A DNA stretch of 64,000 nucleotides from Deltaproteobacteria bacterium GWC2_55_46 (lineage in GTDB: Bacteria; Desulfobacterota; GWC2-55-46). The notes under the pieces are model-generated. The model worked only from the letters and a program-made list of their open reading frames with translations, was not told the DNA's origin and made no database searches. This document shows, in pieces, positions 41,318-49,681 of the stretch. The stretch's first letter is position 1, and every line of letters starts with the position of its first letter. The translations under genes and the position numbers were made by a program. The stretch covers positions 2,137,501 through 2,201,500 of the forward strand of contig LVEI03000001.1 in the NCBI GenBank assembly GCA_001595385.3. The letters are read 5' to 3'.

Positions 41318-42060
41318 AGCTACTTAACTACATCCTCATAAACCTCTGCTTCTACGCCATCCTCAAGGCGCCTGGGCTTCTCATGGGCAAGCCCATACCT
41401 GGAAGCGTCATCTCGATGTACATGTTCTTTATCGTCATCACCGTCCTCCTTGTGATGACGGTAACCGACAGGGGCGTTGAGGCGCTTTTCGCGCCATTGA
41501 GGGCGCTTGTAGAAGACCCGTCAAAGGCGATCTTAAGGAATATCGTTTTCATAATACTCCCTGTCGCAGCCGGCTACATCGCTTATACCCAGTCCGGCAA
41601 GGCCTCTGTGCCGCCTGTAGAGCTGAGGAGCGCGCACCCGGCCCCTCCTGCCGTCTTCAAGGCCTATGGCAAGGAGTTCGACCTCTCCACGCTTGAGAAC
41701 CCATACAGGAAGATGGAGAAGGCGGACCCTGCGGCCTTCAAGGACCTCATAGAAGACGGCGGTGAGGTCTATTTCAAGAACTGCGTTTTCTGCCACGGCG
41801 CGAAGCTCGACGGCAGGGGCCATTACGCCCACGCGCTCGACCCGCTGCCCATGCCGTTCACAGGCGGCGACACGATAGCGCAGCTCCAGGAATCGTACGT
41901 CTTCTGGAGGGTGGTGAAGGGCGGCCCCGGGCTCCCGAGGGAAGGCGGCCCGTCAATATCGTCCATGCCGTCATGGGAGGGCTCTCTTTCGGAAGATGAG
42001 GTCTGGAAGGTGATACTCTTCCTTTACGACTATACCGGGAACAGGCCGAGGATCTGGTGA
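41314..42060 (+). CDS. Three-span membrane protein with C-terminal cytochrome c domain
   Basis: 248 residues. Three hydrophobic helices in the first 92 residues (ILINLCFYAILKAPGLL, SVISMYMFFIVITVLLVMTV, IVFIILPVAAGYIAYT), then a periplasmic cytochrome c domain with Cys157-Cys160-His161 (NCVFCHGAKLDGRGHY) and SSMPSWEGSLSEDEVWKVIL as the Met-containing C-terminal part. It is tightly coupled with its neighbours: ATGA overlap upstream and one-base gap downstream. Probably an electron-transfer subunit feeding the CydA-like protein. Confidence 0.87.
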   Translation: MKLLNYILINLCFYAILKAPGLLMGKPIPGSVISMYMFFIVITVLLVMTVTDRGVEALFAPLRALVEDPSKAILRNIVFIILPVAAGYIAYTQSGKASVPPVELRSAHPAPPAVFKAYGKEFDLSTLENPYRKMEKADPAAFKDLIEDGGEVYFKNCVFCHGAKLDGRGHYAHALDPLPMPFTGGDTIAQLQESYVFWRVVKGGPGLPREGGPSISSMPSWEGSLSEDEVWKVILFLYDYTGNRPRIW

Positions 42061-42061
42061 T

Positions 42062-43573
42062 ATGCTCTTAAGGCCGTTTATAGCGCTTTTGATGCTTGCC
42101 GCCTTTACAGGCCAGTCCTCCTTCGCGGCGGAAGGGCTTGAGAACGGGAAGGCTATCTATGAGAAGAGGTGCTGGTGGTGCCACGGCAAGGAAGGCGCCG
42201 GTGACGGCCCTGCCTCACAACACTTAAACCCGCCGCCCAGGGACTTGACCCTCGGCCTCTATAAATGGAAGTCCACTCCTTTCGATGAGCTTTCGCCTTC
42301 TGATGATGACTTTTATAATATGATAGCCGGTGGCCCTGACAGGGGTATACATGGCTGGACAGGCCTTGGCGACACCTCGATGCCAGGCTGGGCCGACCTG
42401 CTGAGCCGGCAGGATATCAAAGACGTTGCCGCCTATATAAAGACCTTCGCGGGGCTTGAAAAGGCTCTGAAGCCCCCGGTAAGCCTCTCAGGCAAGATAT
42501 CTCCTGACAAGGATGGACTTCTAAGCGGCAGGAAGCTTTTCAAGGATAACTGCTCTGAATGCCACGGAGAAGCCGGCAGGGGGGATGGCACAAAAAAGCT
42601 CAAGGACGACTGGGGAGCGAGGACCTGGCCGAGGGACCTTACCAAGGGCTGGACCTTCAGGATGGGGAATAGACCCGAGGATATATACACACGGGTAACA
42701 GTCGGTATCCCCGGCACCCAGATGCCGAGCTTCGCTGACCCGGCCTCCAGGAAGGTCATGACAGAGGCCGAGCGGTGGGAGGTGGCCAATTACGCAGCCT
42801 CGCTTGACGAGCCGGAAAGAAGACCTGTTACCGGGGTGCTTAAGGCCGTGAAAACAGATGGCAGCGCGCCAACTCAAGCGAGCGACAGGATATGGGACAG
42901 GGCAGGGTACGCGACCTACCACCTCTTCCCGCAGATAATCGCCGGAGAACGGGCATATACGCCTTCGTTAAACTCGGTTTCAATAAAGGCGGTCTATGAT
43001 CAATCGGATATCGCGTTCCTGATCGAGTGGGACGACCCTACAAACTCGATGCCCTGGGATGAGAAGGCTCAGCGGATAGCGGATGGCGTGCCCTTCCCGG
43101 ACGGCTTTGCGATACAGTTTCCGGCAGAGATAAAGGGGGCCGAAAGACCTTACTTCGGGATGGGCGGCCCCAAGCCGGTAGCCATCTGGTCGTGGCAAAG
43201 CCCCGGGTCAGAGGATTCCGGGCAGACCGTCAAGTCAATAGAGGCAAGAGGGGCCGGCAGGCTCTCGCAGATCGACGATCACGGGGTTTCAGCTACAGGA
43301 GCGTATGAGAACGGCAGGTGGCGCGTGGTGGTGAAAGGGCCGTTACGGCCCGGCAAGGGACCTGTTCTCGAAGAGGGAAGGTTCATCCCCGTCGCCTTCG
43401 CGGCATGGGACGGGTCTAACGGGGATAACGCCGGGAAGCATGTGATGACAGGCTGGGAGTGGGCGGTCCTTGAAAAAGAAGCTCCCCGGTCCTTCAATAT
43501 ATGGCCCTTCGCGATAGGCGCCCTCGTCTTCGCAGCCGAGATGTTCTGGCTATTTAGCGCCCGGAGAAGGTAG
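42062..43573 (+). CDS. Dihaem cytochrome c fused to an ethylbenzene-dehydrogenase-type haem b domain
   Basis: 503 residues. Signal peptide (about 1-23), cytochrome c domain 1 with Cys37-Cys40-His41 (CWWCHGKEG), domain 2 with Cys164-Cys167-His168 (CSECHGEAG), each with a Met-containing helix (SMPGWADLLS; TQMPSFADP), then about 200 residues beginning VSIKAVYDQSDIAFLIEWDD of the type found in gamma subunits of ethylbenzene dehydrogenase and related enzymes, and a C-terminal helix (FAIGALVFAAEMFWLF) anchoring it to the membrane. It closes the CydA-like operon and probably receives electrons from a periplasmic partner. The bidirectional hairpin at 43590 follows. Confidence 0.87.
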   Translation: MLLRPFIALLMLAAFTGQSSFAAEGLENGKAIYEKRCWWCHGKEGAGDGPASQHLNPPPRDLTLGLYKWKSTPFDELSPSDDDFYNMIAGGPDRGIHGWTGLGDTSMPGWADLLSRQDIKDVAAYIKTFAGLEKALKPPVSLSGKISPDKDGLLSGRKLFKDNCSECHGEAGRGDGTKKLKDDWGARTWPRDLTKGWTFRMGNRPEDIYTRVTVGIPGTQMPSFADPASRKVMTEAERWEVANYAASLDEPERRPVTGVLKAVKTDGSAPTQASDRIWDRAGYATYHLFPQIIAGERAYTPSLNSVSIKAVYDQSDIAFLIEWDDPTNSMPWDEKAQRIADGVPFPDGFAIQFPAEIKGAERPYFGMGGPKPVAIWSWQSPGSEDSGQTVKSIEARGAGRLSQIDDHGVSATGAYENGRWRVVVKGPLRPGKGPVLEEGRFIPVAFAAWDGSNGDNAGKHVMTGWEWAVLEKEAPRSFNIWPFAIGALVFAAEMFWLFSARRR

Positions 43574-43589
43574 CGGGCTGATGAAAGCT

Positions 43590-43623
43590 TTTGGGGGGAC
43601 TTTCTACAGAAAGTCCCCCCAAA
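43590..43623. terminator. Bidirectional terminator hairpin
   Basis: A perfect 16-bp stem (43590-43605 with 43608-43623; core GGGGGGACTTTCT), two-base loop, placed between the convergent cytochrome operon and the Usp/radical SAM operon. A-T pairs at the foot of the stem give short T tracts on both strands. Confidence 0.8.
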
Positions 43624-43639
43624 GAGTCTTAACAGCCTG

Positions 43640-43843
43640 CTATCCTTTTCTCGATCGCCAGCTGCCTGCGGCTATGAAGACGGCTCCGATAGAGGCCATT
43701 ATGAAGTAGAAGGGGTCCGGGGCTGAGTTGGATTTTGTGTTGAGGAGTATGTTTATGAGGGCGAGGGAGACGAGGACAGCGCCGATGACACGGCTTCCAG
43801 CGCCTTTTTTGAGTGTTTTTTCTTCCTGGCCTTTGTCCATCAC
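43640..43843 (-). CDS. Small two-span membrane protein
   Basis: 67 residues: a charged N-terminus (DKGQEEKTLKKGAGS), helix VIGAVLVSLALINILL, a short loop and helix FYFIMASIGAVFIAAGS, ending WRSRKG. The start overlaps the radical SAM stop (ATGA), so it is the last gene of that operon. Family not recognised. Confidence 0.65.
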   Translation of the reverse strand: MMDKGQEEKTLKKGAGSRVIGAVLVSLALINILLNTKSNSAPDPFYFIMASIGAVFIAAGSWRSRKG

Positions 43844-45054
43844 CTGCCTGTCTTCTCCCTGAGTTCGGCCATCAGTTCAGGCGTGATGACCCTTATCCCT
43901 TTTGCGGCGGCATAGCGCTCAAGCCCTTTCTTTATCATCGGGCGTATGAACGCCGGAGCTTTTTTAAGCCTCTCTTCGGCCTCAACGCTCCATGCCGGGG
44001 CAGAGGACTTTTCCTTTATGATATTGCCAACAGGCTCGTGCGCGCACCATGGGTCTTCGTTCATGAGGTCGCCTGTGGTGGCCAGCGCCCTGGCCCTGCA
44101 GCCGCCGCAGCCTTGAGCGTACTCGCACTCGCCACATCTGCCCTTGTGTCTTGGGGCCCGAAGCGAGACAAAGTCGCGGTCTTCGTCCCAGATGCCCTTA
44201 AGGGAGCTGCTTTTGAGGTTGGGAGAGTCAGCCCTTGCGGGTATGTAAGGGCAGGGCGTTACAAAGCCCTCTGGCGAGATCCTGAGATAACCGTCCCCTG
44301 CTATGCAGCCGCTTGTGCCGCCCTTTATTAGAGAGCTACTGTTGTTCACCGAACCTGCTATCCTCACGATGTGCGGGGCGCACCGCGCCCTTACCATTAT
44401 CCTCCCTTTATATTCCTCTTCCTTTTGGACGATAAGGCGGAGTACGGATTCGTACTCGACGGGTGAAAGGTCGGTCGATCGCTGCCCACGGCCGGTGCAG
44501 ACGAGGAAGAAGAAGTTTACGGCCTTTGCCCCGTGTGAATAAGCGAAGTCGATGAAAGAGGCGACCTCTTCCTTGTTCTCTTTCATGACCGTGAACTGCA
44601 GTTGAAAGGGGATGGGAGAGGCTGAGAGCGCCTCTATGCCGCCGCACGCCTTTGTCCACGCGCCCTCCATCCCCCTTACGCGGTCATGGAGGGCGGGGGA
44701 GAGCGAATCTACGCTTACGCCAGCGCCCTGGATACCGGCTTCAGTAAGTCTTTTGACTATTTCATCCGTAAGGAGGGTCCCGTTGGTGCCGAGTACCGGG
44801 GAAAGGCCAAGGGAGGCGGCCCGCGATGAGATATCGAATATGTCGTGCCTTAAAAGCGGCTCTCCGCCCGTCAATACGAGCATGCAGCCGGGGGCGAGTT
44901 CCGCTATCTCATCGAGAAATGAGTTGGCCTCAACCGTAGAGACGGCGTCGGCCCCGGTAAGCTCACTCGAGTCGAGGTAGCAGTGGCCGCAGGCGAGGTT
45001 GCACCGTTTTGTGGTGTTCCAGGAGACGATGAATGGCCGGGAGGCGTCCGTCAT
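43840..45054 (-). CDS. Radical SAM/SPASM protein with PCP_red-like C-terminal domain (AhbD/NirJ-like)
   Basis: 404 residues. Radical SAM cluster Cys18-x3-Cys22-x2-Cys25 (CNLACGHCYL), GGEPLLR, and a SPASM-type C-terminal Cys array (GGTSGCIAGDGYLRISPEG ... CGECEYAQGCGGCRARA). This is the layout of AhbC/AhbD/NirJ enzymes of alternative haem or haem d1 synthesis. After it come about 55 residues, ERLKKAPAFIRPMIKKGLER ... ITPELMAELREK, that look like the PCP_red domain named from protochlorophyllide reductase. The upstream Usp gene ends in the same domain. It overlaps both neighbours by four bases. The substrate is not certain. Confidence 0.85.
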   Translation of the reverse strand: MTDASRPFIVSWNTTKRCNLACGHCYLDSSELTGADAVSTVEANSFLDEIAELAPGCMLVLTGGEPLLRHDIFDISSRAASLGLSPVLGTNGTLLTDEIVKRLTEAGIQGAGVSVDSLSPALHDRVRGMEGAWTKACGGIEALSASPIPFQLQFTVMKENKEEVASFIDFAYSHGAKAVNFFFLVCTGRGQRSTDLSPVEYESVLRLIVQKEEEYKGRIMVRARCAPHIVRIAGSVNNSSSLIKGGTSGCIAGDGYLRISPEGFVTPCPYIPARADSPNLKSSSLKGIWDEDRDFVSLRAPRHKGRCGECEYAQGCGGCRARALATTGDLMNEDPWCAHEPVGNIIKEKSSAPAWSVEAEERLKKAPAFIRPMIKKGLERYAAAKGIRVITPELMAELREKTGR

Positions 45055-46220
45055 CCTTCGAGTTTCTTCCTTACCCTGCGCATGAGGTCAGGGGTTACTT
45101 CAAGGAGTCCTTCTTTTTTCGCGGTATCTTCTATTACGCGCTTTACAACACCCCTCGCGAACTTCGGTATGCGCGACAGAAGCGCCTTCGCCTCTTCAGT
45201 CCAGGCAAGGGAGCCGTCCTTGTGGCCTATCTCCGGGGTGAACTCCGTTGACGAGACGAGCACGTGGCAGCGGACGTTCCGTAAGCAGTTCTCTATATTG
45301 GAGCCTATGTCGAGGCCGGCTACCGCGTGCGCGCCGGTCCTCCCTGCTGCGAGCATGAACGGAGCGGTCTTCCTGGCGTGGCGTATGACCTCTTCAGAGG
45401 CCTTGCCGGCAAGAAGGGTCGTCTTTATCCTCTTCCCACGGGACGCGGCCACCTTCTCAGCCGTCTCAAGGTGCCCCATGTAGAGCTTCGCGAGCCCCTT
45501 GTCTATTATCTCGTCATGGAGCTTCTCCTGCTCCTTGAACCTGAAGAGCTTGCCGGCCTCCTCTGTGAGGACCCCCGCTATGGAACGGAAAGCCGACTGG
45601 TGGAAGACCGGGTCAAAGGCGCTTACGGCCTCTATGTCGCAATCGAATATCCCGGAGAGCTCGATGGCCCTCAAGAGGGCGCCGAAGGAGGCGGGACTGC
45701 CGTCTATGGCGACCATGATGCCCTTGCCTGTGTCCGCGCCTTCCTGTGTAAGGAGGACGTCGGTGCGGACCCGCCGCACCACCCTTTCGGCTACGCTCCC
45801 GATGCTGCTCGTACCGGTCCTGCCGAGTCCGAGGAGCCCCATGGCAACGAGGTCATACGGGCACTCGGAGACCTCTTTTACTATCTCCTCGAAGTTTTTC
45901 CCTTCCCTGTCTACGCCCTTGACCTCCAGCCCCGCGGCCATAGCCTGGAATACAGACATGTAGGAGTCGGAGATAATCTTGAGGCCCTTTGTTATGAGCG
46001 TGTCATGGACCTCTCGGGTGTTCCTGAGTATCTCTTCCTGCCTGTATTCTTGAGGCAGGCCGTCCTCCATCTCGATGAACCGCGTGTTGTGGAGCTTTGC
46101 CGCGTACACATGGCAGCCGGTGAGTAATGCTCCGCGCGCGCGCGCTATCTCGATTGCGAGGGCGGAGGCGGCGTTGGAATGGTTTGAGTTGTCCAGGCAG
46201 ACGAGGATATTTTTGTACAT
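45051..46220 (-). CDS. Tandem universal stress protein with PCP_red-like C-terminal domain
   Basis: About 389 residues. Two Usp domains: the first begins MYKNILVCLDNSNHSNAASA and ends with GLGRTGTSSIGSVAERVVRR (ATP-binding glycine motif); the second begins KGIMVAIDGSPASFGALLRA and ends with GRTGAHAVAGLDIGSNIENC. The tail, EEAKALLSRIPKFARGVVKR ... LEVTPDLMRRVRKK, has the PCP_red pattern (P-x-F-x-R-x-x-x-(K/R) ... ITP-x-(L/M)). A GTG at 46244 would add eight residues; the Met at 46220 is where Usp domains normally start. It is first in an operon with the radical SAM gene (ATGA overlap). Confidence 0.87.
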   Translation of the reverse strand: MYKNILVCLDNSNHSNAASALAIEIARARGALLTGCHVYAAKLHNTRFIEMEDGLPQEYRQEEILRNTREVHDTLITKGLKIISDSYMSVFQAMAAGLEVKGVDREGKNFEEIVKEVSECPYDLVAMGLLGLGRTGTSSIGSVAERVVRRVRTDVLLTQEGADTGKGIMVAIDGSPASFGALLRAIELSGIFDCDIEAVSAFDPVFHQSAFRSIAGVLTEEAGKLFRFKEQEKLHDEIIDKGLAKLYMGHLETAEKVAASRGKRIKTTLLAGKASEEVIRHARKTAPFMLAAGRTGAHAVAGLDIGSNIENCLRNVRCHVLVSSTEFTPEIGHKDGSLAWTEEAKALLSRIPKFARGVVKRVIEDTAKKEGLLEVTPDLMRRVRKKLEG

Positions 46221-46353
46221 ACGGAGTATTTTATCCCAATTCACGGCCGTAGAAAAGGTTTTTGAAGGCAGAATGCCCTGGTGGCCCCGGGGTTATGAAT
46301 GCCTGGGGGATGATGACTACGGGTGGAAGGGTTACTTATGGTATGTATCTTTA

Positions 46354-47034
46354 CTACTGGAGGTCTTCGCAGCCCTCTTCGGGGCTTACCCCGTCCAGGT
46401 CCTTCTCCCCGCACTCTATCTTCTCGAAAGAGTTCGTCTTCTGGTTGTAGGAATAGACCATGCCGCTGCATATGTCGTAGTACCAGCCATGGAGCCTTAT
46501 CTTCTCCTCCCGAAGGGCCTCAGCTATGAGCGGATAGGTCTTGAGGTTCCGCAGCTGGGTCACGAGGTAGCTCTTCTCCGTCATCTCCATCTTGGCGTCG
46601 TAAGATGTGGCGTGGTTATGCTTAATGACCGTCTCCTTTACGTCAGAGGCCGTATTTATCCAGTCGCGCAGGTTGGGCATGCCTCTGAACTCTTTTTCAT
46701 CGTACCAGAGGGCCTTGAGGGCGGCGCAGTCGGAGTGGCCGCATACTACTATGTCCGTGACATTGAGCTTAAGGAGAGCGAACTCTATCGCCGCGGCCGT
46801 GCAGGTCTTCTTCCTCATCGGCTCGTTGGGAGGCACTATGTTGCCGACGTTCTTTACTATGAAGAGCTCGCCGGGCTTGCTCTGCGTTATGAGGTTGGGG
46901 TCGACCCTCGCGTCCGAGCAGGTGAAGAAGAGGACGTCGGGGGACTGGGTCTTGCCCACGCGCCTGAAGAACTCCTCTTCGCGCTTGTAGAAAGTCTGTT
47001 GGAACTTCTGGATGCCTTTATAGAGCCTGTCCAT
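46354..47034 (-). CDS. Beta-class carbonic anhydrase
   Basis: Zinc enzyme interconverting CO2 and bicarbonate. 226 residues. Zinc and catalytic residues: FFTCSDARVDP (Cys, Asp-Arg) and VVCGHSDCAAL (His-x2-Cys). Also VKNVGNIVPP. Start Met 47034 has a perfect AGGAGG six bases upstream, better than the codons further out. It stands alone between the Usp operon and EndoQ. May supply bicarbonate for carboxylation or buffer pH. Confidence 0.95.
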   Translation of the reverse strand: MDRLYKGIQKFQQTFYKREEEFFRRVGKTQSPDVLFFTCSDARVDPNLITQSKPGELFIVKNVGNIVPPNEPMRKKTCTAAAIEFALLKLNVTDIVVCGHSDCAALKALWYDEKEFRGMPNLRDWINTASDVKETVIKHNHATSYDAKMEMTEKSYLVTQLRNLKTYPLIAEALREEKIRLHGWYYDICSGMVYSYNQKTNSFEKIECGEKDLDGVSPEEGCEDLQ

Positions 47035-47095
47035 ATACTGCCTCCTATACAAGTTCAGCCTGCGTGTTCGTCCAGGCCCCCCTGTGGCGGTTGAT

Positions 47096-48355
47096 TTACT
47101 GTAAAAGCCTTGTTTCTGCGGGGGCAGGTCTCAGGGCAGCCCCTTCCTCCCTGAATATGCTTACGCGTCCGAACTCTCCGTCAAAGCCAGGGGTTATGAA
47201 GATATCACCGGCCCGTACTTTCATTATGGCAGAGGCGGTCCTGGCGCCAGCGGCCTCGTGTAGCTCTGACTCGTCCATGTCGAGCAGGTAGCTGAACTCG
47301 CTCGCCTTGCTACAGAGCCTCTTGTACTCCCTCTCTACCTTTACGCTTCCAACTCCGACTCCAAGGCTTTCAGCGAGTATCTCTTCAAGGGGGATGAGGT
47401 GCCTTGCCGGTATCGCGCTCTCCGGGGTAAAGCCCGCCTGCCTGTCCGAGAGCTCCTCGACCCTGGAGAGGACCCCTACCGTGAGGGGTTTGCCGCACTC
47501 CGGGCAGTTTCCAGAGAGGGCGCGGGTCTGCCGGGGGGTAAGCCTCACCCCGCACGCCCTGTGGCCGTCGGAGTGGTACTTGCCCTCCTCGGGATAGAAC
47601 TCTATGGTGTAAAGGAATCTTTTGTTGTCCTTTTTTATAAGGATATCCCTGATTTCAAAATAGTCCATCGCGCAATCGAAGACGTTGGCCTCCCTGCCGA
47701 GCTTTGAGGGGGAGTGGGCGTCCGAATTCGATATGAGGGTTATACTGTCAAGGGCAGAGACCCGCCAGTTCATCTCCGGGTTGGAGGAGAGGCCGGTCTC
47801 GATCGCATGGATATGCTCCGAGTAATCGCCGAAGCATTCTTCGATGGAATCAAAGCCGGATCTCGATCCGAATATCGAAAACCACGGGGTCCAGGCGTGG
47901 GCCGGGACGAGCATCGCCTCAGGGGATGCGTCCATGACTATCTTGACGAGGTCCATGGCCGGGAAGCCGAATATCGGCCTCCCGTCAGAGCTTATATTGC
48001 CGAGAGAGCTGAAGGCGGCGTTTATCTTGCGGGCCGCTTCAAGGGAGGGCGAGAAGATGAGGCTGTGTATCTTGCGGGTCTTGCCGCCCTGCGAATATAT
48101 GTTGCTTACCTCGGCGGAGAGCATGAAGTGCGTAGCTTGCCCGTCATTCTTCTTCTTAAGTACGAAGAGCCCGTTCCCCGTGGGTTCGAGCTGCTCTTCT
48201 ATAGAGGCAAAGTGGGCGGGATGGGTGAAGTCCCCGGTGCCTATAAGGCCGATCCCCTTTAACCTTGCCCAGAGCGCGAGCGTATCCAGCGTCATCTGCT
48301 TACTCGTCGCCCTCGAGTATCCGCTGTGTATGTGCAGGTCGGCTATTATGCGCAT
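47096..48355 (-). CDS. EndoQ-like PHP-domain endonuclease (TIGR00375 family)
   Basis: 419 residues. The N-terminal PHP metal-binding motifs are clear: MRIIADLHIHSGYSRATSKQ, GTGDFTHP, LVPAHAWTPWFS, LISNSDAHSPSKLGREANVF. Then a Cys-containing zinc site (CGVRL ... CPECGKP) and a helical C-terminus with LDMDESELHEAAG. This is the TIGR00375/EndoQ layout; characterised members nick DNA 5' to deaminated bases such as uracil and hypoxanthine. EndoQ was found in archaea and occurs in only some bacteria. Start Met 48355 opens the PHP domain; a longer frame upstream has no family resemblance. Confidence 0.85.
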   Translation of the reverse strand: MRIIADLHIHSGYSRATSKQMTLDTLALWARLKGIGLIGTGDFTHPAHFASIEEQLEPTGNGLFVLKKKNDGQATHFMLSAEVSNIYSQGGKTRKIHSLIFSPSLEAARKINAAFSSLGNISSDGRPIFGFPAMDLVKIVMDASPEAMLVPAHAWTPWFSIFGSRSGFDSIEECFGDYSEHIHAIETGLSSNPEMNWRVSALDSITLISNSDAHSPSKLGREANVFDCAMDYFEIRDILIKKDNKRFLYTIEFYPEEGKYHSDGHRACGVRLTPRQTRALSGNCPECGKPLTVGVLSRVEELSDRQAGFTPESAIPARHLIPLEEILAESLGVGVGSVKVEREYKRLCSKASEFSYLLDMDESELHEAAGARTASAIMKVRAGDIFITPGFDGEFGRVSIFREEGAALRPAPAETRLLQ

Positions 48356-48556
48356 AAAAATCCAGGTAAAACAATAGGTTGTCTTATCAGCTCTTCCTGT
48401 ACAGTCTTCTGCGTCCGCCTGGTTCGAAAAGGGCAGGGCTATGGCGTCCCATTTTTTCAATTAAAACGATGGGGTTTTAGAACGCTGAGACCAAATTACC
48501 GGATAGTGCAATACTATAGCATGTAAAGCCGGAAAATGGAAGGGCTAAGTTCCTCT
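48356..48556. other. Non-coding stretch upstream of the EndoQ-like gene
   Basis: About 200 bases between EndoQ and the family A repeat; AT-rich around 48450-48530. It probably holds the promoter of the EndoQ-like gene. I see no gene, and no motif clear enough to name. Confidence 0.3.
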
Positions 48557-48716
48557 AACAGGATGTTGAAAAAGTCCGTCCAGGACTTTTTCAACTACGA
48601 TTTGGCCTGAGTGAATCAGTCCAGATCTTACAGATTGCTCGACTTGAAAAGTCGAGCAATCTGGCAATCCGTCCATGGATCGCTTGGCAGGCTGTTTTTC
48701 AACACCCTGCTAAAGC
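48557..48716. repeat. Dispersed repeat family A, copy 2
   Basis: Inverted relative to copy 1 (24679-24834) with about one change per six or seven bases. It keeps the 13-bp stem (48565-48577 with 48583-48595), a second hairpin GATTGCTCGACTT with AAGTCGAGCAATC, and the end TGTTTTTCAACACCCTGCTA. The fabI stop codon (48710-48712) lies inside it, so the insertion touched the end of fabI. Confidence 0.85.
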
Positions 48717-49480
48717 CCCATGATGCTGTAACCCGAGTCAACATGGAAGATCTCGCCAGTTACGCCGCTGGAGAGGTCTGACAATAGATAGAGGGCGGTC
48801 TTGGCCACGTCCTCCTGGGTAACGTTCCTCCTCATGGGCGCCTTCGCCTCAACGACGTCAAGTATCTGCTTGAACCCGGAGATGCCGGCGGCGGCAAGTG
48901 TCTTTATCGGCCCGGCTGAGATGGTGTTTATCCTTATGCCCCTTGGGCCCAGGTCCGCGGCAAGGTAGCGCGCGCTCGCTTCGAGGGCGGCCTTGGCGAC
49001 ACCCATGACGTTGTAGTTGGCAATGACCTTTTCGCTGCCGTAGTAGCTCATGGTAACTATCGCGCCGGGCCTGCCTTCCATGAGCGGAGCGGCCGCTCTT
49101 GCGAGGGACACAAGCGAATAGGCGCTTACGTCGAGAGCGAGCTTGAAGCCGTCCCTTGACGTAGAAAGGAATTCGCCCTTGAGCTCTTCCTTTTTGGCGA
49201 AGGCTACAGAATGCACCAGGGCGTCGAGCGCGCCCCATTCGCTTTTAATCGTATTGAATACGGCCTCTATCTGGCCGTCGTCGGTCACGTCGCAAGGGAG
49301 TATGAGCTTTGAGCCAAGCGAAGATGCAAGCGGCCTGACCCTCGACTCCAGGGCCTCTCCGGCATAGGTGAAAGCAAGTTCCATCCCCTCCCTGTGAAGG
49401 GCCTCCGCGATGGCCCAGGCGATGCTCCTTTCATTGGCCACCCCGAAGATGACCCCTTTCCTGCCGTCGAGCAGACCCAT
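48710..49480 (-). CDS. fabI: Enoyl-ACP reductase FabI
   Basis: NADH-dependent last step of each fatty-acid elongation cycle. 256 residues. Short-chain reductase fold with [16 protein letters not shown], catalytic Tyr and Lys in [20 protein letters not shown] (Tyr-x6-Lys), and [14 protein letters not shown]. Perfect AAGGAGGT site before the ATG. The stop codon is supplied by the family A repeat, so the last residues (SIMGL) may differ slightly from relatives. Confidence 0.96.
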   Translation of the reverse strand: MGLLDGRKGVIFGVANERSIAWAIAEALHREGMELAFTYAGEALESRVRPLASSLGSKLILPCDVTDDGQIEAVFNTIKSEWGALDALVHSVAFAKKEELKGEFLSTSRDGFKLALDVSAYSLVSLARAAAPLMEGRPGAIVTMSYYGSEKVIANYNVMGVAKAALEASARYLAADLGPRGIRINTISAGPIKTLAAAGISGFKQILDVVEAKAPMRRNVTQEDVAKTALYLLSDLSSGVTGEIFHVDSGYSIMGL

Positions 49481-49681
49481 AGATACCTCCTTGAAAAGTG
49501 CTGGGATTTTAAGGCCTTTGCCTCCGGTCTTGCCGGAAAGGCGTGAACATGGATAGGAACGAGGCCCTCATTTTACGGATTTAACTTCTAACATTAATCT
49601 GCCGTGGTTTCAACTGCTTTTCCCCAGGGTTGCCGGGAAGAGCCGAATCAGGTAGAATAATAACAATAGGGGAGGTCACCC

